From Symbiopectobacterium purcellii_A (lineage in GTDB: Bacteria; Pseudomonadota; Gammaproteobacteria; Enterobacterales; Enterobacteriaceae), in the NCBI RefSeq assembly GCF_052050035.1, contig NZ_CP189882.1:1550001-1614000 (forward strand): a DNA stretch of 64,000 nt, in the 5' to 3' direction. Below the pieces are notes generated by a model that made no database searches, had not been told where the DNA came from, and saw only the letters and a list, made by a program, of their open reading frames with translations. Position numbers and translations under genes: made by a program. How positions within the stretch are numbered: position 1 is the stretch's first letter; the number at the start of each line of letters is the position of its first letter. Shown here in pieces: positions 1 to 8,693 of the stretch.

Positions 1-148
1 GTGCCTCACGATCTGGCCAGAAATCGGTCATGGCCTCGGCGGTGATGCTGTGCTTCTCAGCCAAGGTGTCTAACGTTAAGGCGGCAACGCCCTGTTGTTC
101 CAGTAAGATCAGCGCGTTCTCAAGTACCTCGTCCCGCTGTAGTTGCAT
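1..148 (-). CDS. yjdC: TetR-family regulator YjdC-like, N-terminal part
   Basis: The window starts inside this gene, so only about 49 N-terminal residues are visible. They begin MQLQRDEVLENALILLEQQG and run through the helix-turn-helix (LTLDTLAEKHSI) to FWPDREA. This matches the N-terminus of YjdC, a TetR-type DNA-binding protein that follows dsbD in enteric genomes, and the gene lies downstream of dsbD on the same strand here. An AGGGGA ribosome site precedes the ATG. The effector domain is outside the window. Confidence 0.75.
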   Translation of the reverse strand, partial: MQLQRDEVLENALILLEQQGVAALTLDTLAEKHSITAEAMTDFWPDREA

Positions 149-194
149 GATATTCCCCTTGATTCAGACTGGGACCGCCACCGTCGCAGTGGCT

Positions 195-396
195 TATACC
201 CGTCATACTTCAAGTTGCATGTGCGTTGGCTGCTCTCGTTATTCGGCCCATCCTTGGGCCTCACCGTTTACGAGGCCGCCGCACGCGGCGTTTAGATCAG
301 CTCCCGGCAGATTTGTCACCCGGATCACTGACTTGAGTAAGCGCATCGGGGGTCCTTCATGTGCCGCCTTCCTGCAACTCGAATTATTTAAGGTGT
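195..396. repeat. Enteric intergenic palindromic repeat (ERIC-associated type)
   Basis: This roughly 200-bp non-coding block between yjdC and dsbD has inverted ends: the left end reads TTCAAGTTGCATG and the right end, on the opposite strand, TTCGAGTTGCAGG, each beside a TA-rich terminus. The ends are of the kind found in intergenic repeats of Pectobacterium, Dickeya and Serratia relatives. A second, partial version of the same end lies at 42870-42980. It is not an IS and encodes nothing I can support. Confidence 0.55.
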
Positions 397-2121
397 ATTG
401 CCCAGTTTTTGCAAATGTGTCCGGAACGCCTCGGCATCCATAAAACCCGTAATGCGTGACTCGGGAATCTCCCGGCCGTTACTGTCAAAAAAGAGTATGG
501 TTGGTAACCCCATAACCTGAAATTTTTTTAGCAATGCATTTTGCTGCGCATTGTTGGCGGTCACATCCGCCTGAAGAAGTTGAAAACCAGCCAGCGCCTG
601 TTTAACGCTCGCATCGCTGAAGGTGTACTTCTCAAACTCTTTGCAGGCGACACACCAGTCGGCATATAAATCCAGCATAGCAGGGCGCTGACTGCTGGTG
701 AGGGATTGGTTCAACCCCTCCAGATGATGAACAGGTATAAACGGCAGGGTTGATGTATGAACGGTGCTGGCTTGGCTTGATGAAGGCATTAGCCATTCTT
801 GCAATGGACGAGCCACGGTCACGGCACCAATCAAAAGCAGCAGTTGTATCAAACGCATTCCGCGCCAATGGCTGCGCAAACCCAGCATGATCAGCCATGC
901 CAGGAAGGAAATTATCAGCAGGCTCCACAGGCGAGCCCCCCAGATATCGCCTACAACGCGTTCCAGCAGAAAAACCGGCAAGGCCAAAATGACAAACCCA
1001 AAAGCCGTTTTGATGTGCTGCATCCAGGGGCCGCTGCGGGGTAAAAAGCGATTGCCGAACAGCGTTACCGCGATAAGCGGCAAGCCCATACCGAGCGCAT
1101 AGAGATAAAGGATGCCGCCGCCAGCGACGCTATTACCGCTTTGCGCAATGTAGAGCAGGATGGCGCTGAGAGGCGCGGTGGTGCAAGGCGAGCAAATCAG
1201 CCCTGCTAGTGCCCCCATGCAAAAGACCCCGCCAAGAGAGCCGCTTTGTTGTCGATTGCTCCACAGCGCCAGACGTGTTTGCAGGGCGGAGGGCATTTGT
1301 AGGTTATAGAGACCAAACATCGACAGCGCGAGTGCGATAAACAGCAGTGACAAACCGATTAACACGGCCGGATGCTGTAGCGCCGCCTGAAAGCGCAGCC
1401 CCGCTGCCGCGATGACAATGCCGAGCAACGTGTAGGTCAGGGCCATGCCTTGCACATAGGTGAACGCCAGCAGCAGGGTGCGGCGCGCGGATAATTGCTG
1501 TTTCCGGCCAAGAATCAGCCCGGAAATCAGTGGGTACATCGGGAGCACGCAGGGGGTGAAGGCAACACCGATACCGATCAACAGCGCCCAAAGTGGAGAA
1601 AACGGCAGCGGCGCAGGTGCTACCGGTGCTGTGACGGGGGAAATCGTATTGCTGTGCGTTGGCTGCTGGTCTGCGGTCACGGCACTTAACGGAATTTCCC
1701 GCGTTTTAGGTGGGTAGCAAAAACCCGCATCGGCACAGCCCTGATAGGTAACACGCACGGTGGCGCCCGCCGTGCTCTGCCTAATAGGGACGGTTACCGT
1801 GAGGCTATCGCGAAAGATTGCCACTTCGCCAAAAAAATCGTCTTTGTGCGGCAGGCCGGCGGGTATGGATATGTCGCCTAACACGGCTTGGCCGGGAGCC
1901 AGCGTGATTTTGTCGCGATAGAGGTAATAGCCCGGGTGGATTTGCCAGCGTAGCGTCAGCGTCTCTTGCTGTTGCTGAAAATCGAAAGCAAATGCGCGAT
2001 CCACCGTCAAAAAACGGCTGTTTTGCACCGCAGATGACGGCGAAAACAGGGATGCGCCTGCCAGTTGAGGGCAGATCAGCGTGCTTAACAGCAGGATCAG
2101 CGTAAGGATGCGGTTAGCCAT
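388..2121 (-). CDS. dsbD: Thiol:disulfide interchange protein DsbD
   Basis: DsbD is an inner-membrane reductase that carries electrons from cytoplasmic thioredoxin to periplasmic partners such as DsbC and DsbG. The 577-residue product has a signal peptide (about 1-23). The periplasmic alpha domain has the cysteine pair near residues 129 and 135 (CADAGFC). The multi-helix beta domain has TPCVLP near 191 and CSPCTTAP near 310-313. The C-terminal thioredoxin-like gamma domain has WCVAC near 490-493. All six expected redox cysteines are present and the length is normal. The start overlaps the end of cutA by 25 bp, so the two are probably co-transcribed. The gene looks intact. Confidence 0.96.
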   Translation of the reverse strand: MANRILTLILLLSTLICPQLAGASLFSPSSAVQNSRFLTVDRAFAFDFQQQQETLTLRWQIHPGYYLYRDKITLAPGQAVLGDISIPAGLPHKDDFFGEVAIFRDSLTVTVPIRQSTAGATVRVTYQGCADAGFCYPPKTREIPLSAVTADQQPTHSNTISPVTAPVAPAPLPFSPLWALLIGIGVAFTPCVLPMYPLISGLILGRKQQLSARRTLLLAFTYVQGMALTYTLLGIVIAAAGLRFQAALQHPAVLIGLSLLFIALALSMFGLYNLQMPSALQTRLALWSNRQQSGSLGGVFCMGALAGLICSPCTTAPLSAILLYIAQSGNSVAGGGILYLYALGMGLPLIAVTLFGNRFLPRSGPWMQHIKTAFGFVILALPVFLLERVVGDIWGARLWSLLIISFLAWLIMLGLRSHWRGMRLIQLLLLIGAVTVARPLQEWLMPSSSQASTVHTSTLPFIPVHHLEGLNQSLTSSQRPAMLDLYADWCVACKEFEKYTFSDASVKQALAGFQLLQADVTANNAQQNALLKKFQVMGLPTILFFDSNGREIPESRITGFMDAEAFRTHLQKLGNTP

Positions 2122-2429
2122 GTCAGGTAATCTTTGTCGCCATCAGTGATCGTAACCACCAGCAGTTCCGGCGTTTGATAAGGGTGTTGCTGTTTCAGGC
2201 GTTGCAGCAGCGCATGTTGATGCAAGGTATAGCTCTTGATCACCAGTTGCACTTCCCTTTGCTGCTCCAACTTACCTTCCCAGACATAGAAAGAGTGCGC
2301 GCCAGCCAGTACTGTGACACAGGCTGCCAGCCCGGCAGTGAGCACATCCGTTGCCAACTGTTGTGCTATGGGTTCGTCAGGTGCAGTACACAGGACAACG
2401 ATGGCGGTGCAGCTTGCAGGATTTTCCAT
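2097..2429 (-). CDS. cutA: Divalent-cation tolerance protein CutA
   Basis: This is a small trimeric cytoplasmic protein of the CutA1 family, linked to copper and other divalent-metal tolerance; its biochemical role is not settled. I place the start at the ATG giving MENPASCTAIVVLCTAPDE because homologues begin there; the reading frame continues 29 codons upstream without similarity. Family motifs are VVLCTAPDE, FYVWEGKLEQ and HPYQTPELL, giving 110 residues. It lies between the dcuA fragment and dsbD on one strand, the order seen in E. coli (dcuA-cutA-dsbD). Confidence 0.93.
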   Translation of the reverse strand: MENPASCTAIVVLCTAPDEPIAQQLATDVLTAGLAACVTVLAGAHSFYVWEGKLEQQREVQLVIKSYTLHQHALLQRLKQQHPYQTPELLVVTITDGDKDYLTWLTASLR

Positions 2430-2537
2430 GGTCACCCCAGTGAAAGAGGAACTGGGGGTACTATACCCTGCTTTGGGGGCCGAGGGGAATGGATGCCGGG
2501 CGGTGGCGCACCGCACGGGGTGAATACCGGAGGGACG

Positions 2538-2755
2538 TTACAGCACCATATTTCCCAGAACAAAGCCAAAGATAACGGATAGCGTAATCGCCAGAACGCC
2601 AGGCACCAGGAACGCGTGGTTGAAGACGTACTTGCCGATGCGCGTTGAACCGGTGTCATCCATTTCCACAGCGGCGAGCAGCGTGGGATAAGTGGGCAAC
2701 ACGAACAGCGCTGATACCGCGGCAAAAGACGCCACGGCAGTGACTGGCGTTACAC
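2538..2755 (-). pseudogene. dcuA: C4-dicarboxylate transporter DcuA, C-terminal fragment
   Basis: Only the last 72 or so codons remain, from TPVTAVASFAAVSALFVLP to FGFVLGNMVL. They match the C-terminal membrane segments of DcuA, the anaerobic fumarate/succinate antiporter. The gene is cut at 2755 by the end of IS3-a. The rest of dcuA does not appear on the far side of that element, where an MFS gene begins instead, so the 5' part was lost or moved. Confidence 0.85.
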
Positions 2756-2763
2756 TGTAGTGG

Positions 2764-3698
2764 TCAACTAAATTTGGCCACCCTACCTGACTGTTGATGG
2801 AACAGCCGTTCTGATTCATTTGGTGTTATAGCCAAGCGACATTATTTTGATAACAGCCAGCTATGCTTCTTTGCCGCATATCAGGGCATAGGATGTAATC
2901 ATTTTTAAGTCGGTTGGCTATAACCCACCGTTATACCAGTGAGGTCTGACATCGCTATAATAATGAGTTATGTAGCGAATAATGGATGATTGAGCAGTAC
3001 TAAAGCTTTGGTAGCCAGTCGTTGGCACCCATTCAGTCTTCAGACTACGGAAGAATCGCTCCATCGGACTATTATCCCAACAATTTCCTCTGCGACTCAT
3101 ACTTTGGGTCATCTGATAACGCCACAATGCCTGCCTATACTGACGACTGGTGTAATGGCTTCCTTGGTCACTATGAAACATGACTTGTTTGGGATGCCCA
3201 CGCAGTTCCCAAGCCATTTGTAGTGCTTTGGCTGTTAATTCTGAATCTGGCGAAAACGACATTGCCCAACCCACGGGTTTTCGGGCAAATAAATCTAATA
3301 CCACCGCCAGATACGCCCATCGGTCGCCTGTCCAAATATAGGTTACATCGCCGCACCAAACCTGGTCAGGCTTGGTAACAGGAAACTGCCTATTGAGCAG
3401 ATTTGGAATATCAATACGTTCATTTCCACCGCTGTTGTATTGATGTTTTCTTGTTTGGCAACTAACGAGGGTTAATTCTTTCATCAACTTACCCGCTAAC
3501 CACCGCCCAAGTTTCACGTCGTGTGTATTGGTAACCATCGTGGCGATAGTCCTTGCGCCCGCAGACCCGCCACTAACGTTCCACGCTTCGCTGACCAGGC
3601 TACGTTTTATCGTCCGCTCAATATCTGGCTCCTTAGGTCGACACCAATAGCGATAACTGCTTCGGTGAACATTAAAAATACGACACAACGCTTTCACT
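2764..3698 (-). pseudogene. IS3-a transposase OrfB, broken
   Basis: This is the DDE catalytic part of the IS3-a transposase. Acidic motifs are CGDVTYIW, HSDQGSHYTS and NCWDNSPMERFF. It is interrupted near the C-terminus by MITE-A, which adds stops, and near the N-terminus by IS5-a; the first codons lie beyond 6052. A 259-codon open stretch (2918-3697) remains but cannot give full-length transposase. Confidence 0.85.
2829..2920 (+). mobile_element. MITE-A copy 1
   Basis: A 92-bp non-autonomous element, TAGCCAAGCGAC... to ...GTCGGTTGGCTA, flanked by duplicated TA (2827-2828 and 2921-2922). It is inserted in IS3-a orfB; the empty site is seen in the IS3-a copy ending at 22647. Its ends match those of IS630-a, and an internal stem pairs CTATGC with GCATAG. 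Confidence 0.93.
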
Positions 3699-4581
3699 AA
3701 ACTAGTTGCTGAATAGAGACTTGCATTTTTTGTCAGGCTATTGAGAATAAAAAGAGGTTTAACTTAGAGAATAAAGGTTTGAAATGATCAACAAAGAGCG
3801 GTTGTTACGAGATAATCGTTTATGTAAAGCAATCATTGGATTATCAGTCGAAGAATTGAAAAATTTAGCCGCTGAATTTTCAGCTTGTTATTTGATTTAT
3901 CGGAAAAAGAATCGAAAAGATCACGAGCGGCAGATGGGTGCAGGGCAGAAAGGATTTATCCCAACCCCATTAGATAAACTGCTTTTTATTTTATTGTATT
4001 TAAAATGTTATCCGACCTATGATTTGCAAGGACTTCTTTTTGGGTTAGATAGAACACGGGTATGTCGCTGGGTAAAAATATTATTGCCGGTTTTAGAGAT
4101 GACCTTGGGGCGAGAATGTGTTTTGCCCGCTCGTCAAATTCGCTCTGCTGAGGAATTTTTTCGCGCCTTTCCTGGAGTTAAAGACGTCTTTATTGATGGG
4201 ACAGAGCGACCTGTCCAAAAGCCTAAGAATCTGCGTCGGCGAAAAAAAATGTATTCGGGAAAGAAAAGACAGACCACTCGAAAAGGGCTTATTATGACTG
4301 ACGAAACAAGGCAAATTGGATTTATCCCCATGAGCAAAAATGGGCGCCGTCACGATAAACGCTTACTCGATAAAGTCGATATAATTCGCCATATTCCTCC
4401 TGAGGTAACCATCTGGGCAGATACCGGTTTTCAAGGTATAGATAAACAGCATCCTAATACACAAATCCCAAAAAAAGGAACTCGAAAAAGACCTTTATCG
4501 CCTGAACAAAAACAAGAAAATAAAATAATCTCGGGCATCCGTATTACAGTTGAACACGCCATCGCGGGTATCAAGCGCCTC

Positions 4582-5890
4582 GAGTCTGTAAAGAATTTTG
4601 TGTAAATGGCTCCATTGCTTAACCGGAGATTCGTTCTCCATACATCAACATGAATTGGCTCATAGCAGGTTTCCAGTCTCTGATTGGCAAGGTCCATTTA
4701 GCAGAGATATTATGCAAGGCTAGATAGAGTAATTTTATCACCGAGTCATCCGTTGGAAATATTCGTCGCGTTTTCGTTATCTTGCGCAATGAAGCATTTA
4801 ACGACTCTATCGCGTTGGTGGTGTAGATAACCTTGCGGATCTCCGGCGGAAAGTCAAAAATGACGATGAGACGTTCCCAATTATTTCTCCACGACGGGCT
4901 GATCGTCGGGAACTGTTCATCCCATTTGGCCGCGAAGGCATCCAGGGCCTCTTCAGCGCCCTCTAGCGTTGCGGAACTATAGATGGTGCGCAGGTCAGCA
5001 GCAACGGCCTTACGCTCTTTCCAGCCGACGTAGCGCAGCGAGTTCCGCACCTGATGCACAATGCAGAGCTGTACCCGCGTATGCGGGTAAACAGCTTCAA
5101 TGGCATCAGGAAAGCCTTTCAGGCCATCGCAGCAGGCGACGAAGATGTCCTTTAGCCCACGATTTTTCAGTTCTGTCATCACAGATAACCAGAACTTGGC
5201 CCCCTCAGTTTTGGCTATCCATAGCCCCAGCAGCTCTTTTTCGCCCTGGCCGTTGACGCCGAGGGCCAGATAAACAGACTTGTTGGCCACGGCTCCGCCG
5301 TCCTGGCTTTTGACAACAATACAGTCAAGGTAAACAATGGGATAAAGCGCATCCAGCGGCCGTTGCTGCCAGCGCTTAACTTCATCCATCACAGCATTGG
5401 TCACTTGAGAAATGAAGCCAGCGGAAACATCGACCCCGTAGACTTCTTTAAAGTGTGCCTGAATATCACGGGTTGATAACCCTCTGGAATAGAGAGAAAT
5501 AATGCGGTCATCGAAGCCGTTAAGCTGTTTTTCGTGCTTACCGATCAGTGTCGGCTCGAAGGTACTGTTGCGGTCGCGCGGAATATCGAGCTCGATCTCC
5601 CCATTTTGGCTACGTACGCTCTTGGATGTCTTGCCATTGCGGGAGTTGCCTGAATTATTACCAGCCGGGTCATGCTTAGCATACCCAAGGTGCATCTCCA
5701 TCTCAGCTTCAAGAACCCGTTCCGCCAGTCTTTTAGTCAGCACCTTGAGTAGGCCTGATTCACCCAGCAGATCCTGAGGGGAGTGACAATCTTGAAGCAG
5801 TTGGTCAATAAGTTCGTTGCTGATAGGCATTTTGTTATCCTTTGAAGGTTTTCCTCAAAATGCCATTTACACAGATTATTTTACAGTCTC
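4582..5890 (-). mobile_element. IS256-a copy 1
   Basis: A complete 1309-bp IS256-family element with ends GAGTCTGTAAAGAATTTTGT and, in inverse, GAGACTGTAAAATAATCTGT. The 8-bp target duplication AGCGCCTC lies at 4574-4581 and 5891-5898 inside the IS5-a transposase gene. Confidence 0.94.
4619..5830 (-). CDS. IS256-family (mutator-type) transposase
   Basis: A 403-residue full-length mutator-type transposase starting MPISNELIDQLLQDCHSPQD. The DDE core includes YLDCIVVKSQDGG, VACCDGLKGFPDAI and, near the C-terminus, YTTNAIESLNASLRK. The frame is open and both element ends are present, so this copy could be active. It is nearly identical to the product at 46700-47911 (Asn versus His near residue 58). 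Confidence 0.93.
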   Translation of the reverse strand: MPISNELIDQLLQDCHSPQDLLGESGLLKVLTKRLAERVLEAEMEMHLGYAKHDPAGNNSGNSRNGKTSKSVRSQNGEIELDIPRDRNSTFEPTLIGKHEKQLNGFDDRIISLYSRGLSTRDIQAHFKEVYGVDVSAGFISQVTNAVMDEVKRWQQRPLDALYPIVYLDCIVVKSQDGGAVANKSVYLALGVNGQGEKELLGLWIAKTEGAKFWLSVMTELKNRGLKDIFVACCDGLKGFPDAIEAVYPHTRVQLCIVHQVRNSLRYVGWKERKAVAADLRTIYSSATLEGAEEALDAFAAKWDEQFPTISPSWRNNWERLIVIFDFPPEIRKVIYTTNAIESLNASLRKITKTRRIFPTDDSVIKLLYLALHNISAKWTLPIRDWKPAMSQFMLMYGERISG

Positions 5891-6080
5891 AGCGCCTCGG
5901 TTGCATGACCCAAATTTTACGGAATCGTAGACCCTTTATTGATGATACCTTCTTACTCCTTAGCGCCGGTCTTTGGAATTTCCATCTCAGAACAGCGTAA
6001 AATTTACTTCAATCACCGAAACACCCTTATTTCACTATTAAGCAACACGCTTACTGGATAAAGCGCTCTTAGCTTTTCAA

Positions 6081-6380
6081 CTACCGAGAATTTTTCAGTG
6101 AGTCGGACATTAAGAGCGCAGTAGCCTTTTTTAAGATGGCATTCTCCATTTCCAGTCGGTGGATTTTTTTCTTCATTTCTCTGAACTCAATTTGTTCAGG
6201 TGTTAATGGCAGACCAGGCGATGTTTTCCCTTGACGTTCTAAACGAAGGGCTCTTACCCACCGGCTAATCGCTGAAAGACTGACGTTAATGGCTTTCGCG
6301 GCTTCCTGGTAGGTATAATTTTGGTCAAGGACTAATTTGGCGGTTTCACATTTAAATTCAGCAGTAATTATTTTACTCAT
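6081..6380 (-). CDS. IS3-a transposase OrfA
   Basis: A 99-residue DNA-binding subunit with an N-terminal helix-turn-helix (YQEAAKAINVSLSAISRWVR) and a leucine-rich coiled coil (IEFREMKKKIHRLEMENAIL). In IS3 elements this frame fuses to OrfB by a -1 frameshift; the end of this frame contains an A-rich run before TTCTCGG suited to such a shift. The downstream orfB is broken here, so only OrfA can be made. Confidence 0.85.
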   Translation of the reverse strand: MSKIITAEFKCETAKLVLDQNYTYQEAAKAINVSLSAISRWVRALRLERQGKTSPGLPLTPEQIEFREMKKKIHRLEMENAILKKATALLMSDSLKNSR

Positions 6381-6453
6381 TTTGGCACCTATAAAAATTA
6401 TGAGGTAAGCATATCACCTCTACTTAGGTGGCCAAATTCAGTATGCCACTACA

Positions 6454-7325
6454 CTACAGTGCGAATAACCGGTTCGGGTAACGTTCCTCCACGACGTATA
6501 GCCAAGCGACATTATTTTGATAACAGCCAGCTATGCTTCTTTGCCGCATATCAGGGCATAGGATGTAATCATTTTTAAGTCGGTTGGCTATAGCACCTCA
6601 TTCTCCAGTTTACTCACCACTTTATCGGCTTCGGCCAAACGGCCTTTCGAGGCTAACCACCGTGGCGATTCAGGCATTAACCAACGCAGGGGAACGGTGA
6701 TTATTGACGGAATAAGGCCGACGATGAACATGGCTTTCCAGCCATAAACAGGGACCAGAAAATACCCTGCAATTCCCGCAAACATCATACCGATAGGGAA
6801 AATCACCTCGTAGAGTAGGAAGAAACGCCCACGCTTTTTGGCACCAACAAACTCATTGATATAGGAGCTCGCCACGGGCACTTCCGCACCAATCCCCACC
6901 CCTTGTAAAAAGCGGAAGACCATCATTGACAGCCCACTCCAGGCAAACAGACAGGCCGCATCCATAATCACAAACAGGATGATGGTGATCTTCAACACGC
7001 CCAAACGCCCGATTTTCTCGGCCAGAGAACCGAAGAAAACGGCACCAAACAGTTGCCCAACATAGCTGGCAGCAATAATCAGGCCGATATCTGCTGCGCT
7101 CAGCCCCCATTCCGCGGCGAGCTGTGGCATGGCGAAGGCGATAGCCAGTACGGTGTAAGCATCGAAAAAGGTAGAAAGACCGACCACCACGCGGATGGTC
7201 AGCAGTTGGCGCGTGATCGGCATCCGTTCAAGACGGGCGACCAATTCAGCATTGGATGTCCCGCTTGCGGTGACAGTACTGGCGTCTGCATTGATCACAC
7301 CGGCACTCATGTCATGCGTTGACAT
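6454..7325 (-). pseudogene. MFS transporter, cut by IS3-a and MITE-A
   Basis: The N-terminal half of a 12-helix major-facilitator permease. It starts at the ATG at 7325 after a GGAG site, with a cytoplasmic leader, then membrane helices and the loop signature GSLAEKIGRLGVLK. FLQGVGIGAEVPVASSYINE and PESPRWLASKGR are typical of the metabolite:H+ symporter and sugar-porter groups. MITE-A (6499-6590) interrupts it after SKLENEVL, and the same frame resumes for 15 codons before IS3-a removes the rest. The substrate cannot be inferred. Confidence 0.8.
6499..6590 (+). mobile_element. MITE-A copy 2
   Basis: A 92-bp MITE-A flanked by TA at 6497-6498 and 6591-6592, inserted in the MFS transporter gene. 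The 94-bp net gain shifts the frame and brings stops. Removing the element restores ...SKLENEVLRRGGTLPEP. Confidence 0.93.
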
Positions 7326-7389
7326 AGTTTGTTCTCCAAAAAGGATAGTGTGTTAGCCGCGATACGCTTGCGCAGCGGCTTGCATGCCA

Positions 7390-7479
7390 TTAGCCGACGC
7401 GCGGCAGTTGAGCATCACGATGAAGGGGCGTGAAGGAGGTGGGGATCAGGCCACGTAACTCGATATTCATGTAGGTCAT
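7390..7479 (-). pseudogene. Possible DapA-family aldolase/dehydratase N-terminal remnant
   Basis: A 29-codon frame upstream of the MFS gene reads MTYMNIELRGLIPTSFTPLH and then stops. The segment IELRGLIPTSFTP resembles the first beta strand of dihydrodipicolinate-synthase-family enzymes, which often sit beside MFS transporters in catabolic operons. The rest of such a gene is absent, as expected after an internal deletion. The match is short, so it could be chance. Confidence 0.3.
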
Positions 7480-7722
7480 GGTAGAGGTTCTCTTTCCTGG
7501 ATGTTCTAGGGTGTATCTTATAAAGATAACGCTCTCGGGAACGTTTGCACATTGTTCACCAAAGCACCGATAAGTGTCAATAAGCCCCCCGCGGCTTTTA
7601 ACCGGTTATGTGATGAATATCCCTAGTTGGGCAGAAAGGCAGGAAAGCGTGATACGAAAATAACACGATGAAAGACGGGTAAAATCAACGCGTTCAGCGC
7701 TAATGGCGTTGTTTGCAGCACG

Positions 7723-7758
7723 AAAAAAAACCGGTCGCGCCTGGCACTCCGGGTTTTT
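7723..7758 (-). terminator. Rho-independent terminator after slyD
   Basis: On the minus strand a hairpin with AAAACCCGG and CCGGTTTT arms is followed by eight Ts, placed after the original slyD stop at 7796. I see no further gene in the remainder of 7480-7795. Confidence 0.6.
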
Positions 7759-7843
7759 AGCGGTGAGGTCTCGCCTCACAGGCATAAGCCGAAAATCAAT
7801 GGCAACCGCAGCCGCCGTGACCGCCCCAGCCGCCTTTACCATG

Positions 7844-8374
7844 TTAGTGATCGTGGTCGTGACCATGACCGCCACAGCAACCGTCACCGTGCTCATGGTG
7901 GTGATCGTGCTCGCCGTGAACATGGCCGTGAGCAAGCTCTTCTTCCGTTGCTTCACGGATAGCAACCACTTCCACGTTGAACTTCAGGTTTTGGCCTGCC
8001 AGCATGTGGTTACCGTCAACCACCACGTGGTCATCTTCCACTTCGGTGATCTCAACCGGCACCTGACCCTGATCGGTGTCAGCCAGGAAGCGCATGCCCA
8101 CTTGCAGCTCATCAACGCCCATAAAGACGTCTTTCGACACGCGTTGCACCAGGTTTTCGTCGTATTCGCCGTAGGCGTCGTTAGAGCCAACAGCAACGTC
8201 AAACTTCTCACCCACTTCGCGGCCTTCAAGCGCTTTTTCCAGACCAGAAATCAGGGAACCTTGACCGTGCAGGTAGTCCAACGGCGCGCTCACCGGAGAC
8301 TCATCAACCAATACACCATCTTCTGTACGTACCTGGTAGGCCAAGCTGACCACCAGATTTTTTGCAACTTTCAT
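7844..8374 (-). CDS. slyD: FKBP-type peptidyl-prolyl isomerase SlyD, tail cut by a nonsense codon
   Basis: SlyD is a cytoplasmic prolyl isomerase and metallochaperone that delivers nickel during hydrogenase maturation. The 176 residues comprise the split FKBP domain (MKVAKNLVVSLAYQVRTEDG..., GSLISGLEKALEGREVGEKF), the insert-in-flap chaperone domain, and a His/Cys-rich tail (HGHVHGEHDHHHEHGDGCCG). Just after ...HDHDH there is an in-frame TAA at 7844-7846. Beyond it the same frame continues HGKGGWGGHGGCGCH to a natural TGA at 7796-7798, resembling the end of E. coli SlyD. So the last 15 residues, including two Cys and three His, are lost. The catalytic domain is intact. Confidence 0.93.
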   Translation of the reverse strand: MKVAKNLVVSLAYQVRTEDGVLVDESPVSAPLDYLHGQGSLISGLEKALEGREVGEKFDVAVGSNDAYGEYDENLVQRVSKDVFMGVDELQVGMRFLADTDQGQVPVEITEVEDDHVVVDGNHMLAGQNLKFNVEVVAIREATEEELAHGHVHGEHDHHHEHGDGCCGGHGHDHDH

Positions 8375-8466
8375 GACATCTCCTACCGTTGGAAATCAAA
8401 ACTGGCGCAAATTGTAGCTGAAAAAAATCCCCATGTACCGTCTGGGATAAAAAAATGACCCAACGA

Positions 8467-8664
8467 TCAATCAGGATGAAAAATGCCGATGATATGCTCA
8501 TCCTGCCGCTCTGGCGCGGCAGGCGGTGGATCGGACTGACGCTGACGATAGCCGCACTTGACACAGGTAAACACATCTTCCTGATCTTCCTGCCCTACGG
8601 CCAGCGTATCCTGCGCCTGACACTGAGGACACACAGCACCCGCGATAAACCGTTTACGTTGCAT
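8467..8664 (-). CDS. yheV: YheV-family small zinc-ribbon protein
   Basis: A 65-residue protein with two CxxC pairs (CPQC near residue 12 and CVKCGY near 34), a zinc ribbon as in YheV. Function is unknown. It lies between kefB and slyD on the same strand, the conserved enteric position, about 30 bp after kefB, and is probably in the same transcript. Confidence 0.85.
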   Translation of the reverse strand: MQRKRFIAGAVCPQCQAQDTLAVGQEDQEDVFTCVKCGYRQRQSDPPPAAPERQDEHIIGIFHPD

Positions 8665-8693
8665 CTTGCCTTCCTCGCTGCACGCGGTGCGTG

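Larger units (their letters stand above)
3784..6000 (+). pseudogene. IS5-a transposase, split by IS256-a
   Basis: The 5' part (3784-4581) and 3' part (5899-6000) join in frame at AGCGCCTC to give the 299-residue transposase seen intact at 51953-52852. Recognisable pieces are the N-terminal helix-turn-helix domain, the DGTERPVQKP and DTGFQGIDK segments around two catalytic aspartates, and the C-terminal VEHAIAGIKR. As it stands, translation runs into IS256-a and stops at codon 273. Confidence 0.88.
3699..6052 (+). mobile_element. IS5-a copy 1, split by IS256-a
   Basis: A 1037-bp IS5-family element once IS256-a and its 8-bp duplication are removed. The 18-bp imperfect ends read AAACTAGTTGCTGAATAG and, in inverse, AAGCGTGTTGCTTAATAG. 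A 3-bp target repeat ACT flanks it (3696-3698, 6053-6055) inside IS3-a. Confidence 0.92.
2756..6453 (-). mobile_element. IS3-a copy 1, carrying MITE-A and IS5-a::IS256-a
   Basis: An IS3-family element bounded by TGTAGTGGTCAACTAAATTT at one end and, in inverse, TGTAGTGGCATACTGAATTT at the other. Without its guests it would be about 1.25 kb. MITE-A (2829-2920) sits in the 3' end of orfB and IS5-a (3699-6052) in its 5' end. No direct repeat flanks the element: the left flank is dcuA and the right flank an MFS gene, so this copy marks a rearrangement point. Confidence 0.9.

Noticed and set aside
388..443. 137-codon plus-strand frame spanning yjdC and the dsbD end
   Set aside because: It overlaps yjdC, an intergenic repeat and dsbD on the other strand, with no coherent protein content.
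4093..4353. 86- and 67-codon frames repeated opposite each IS5-a transposase
   Set aside because: They are reverse-strand shadows that recur only because the IS is repeated.
7703..8458. 251-codon plus-strand frame over slyD
   Set aside because: Its composition reflects the His-rich codons of the slyD tail read in reverse; slyD is certain.
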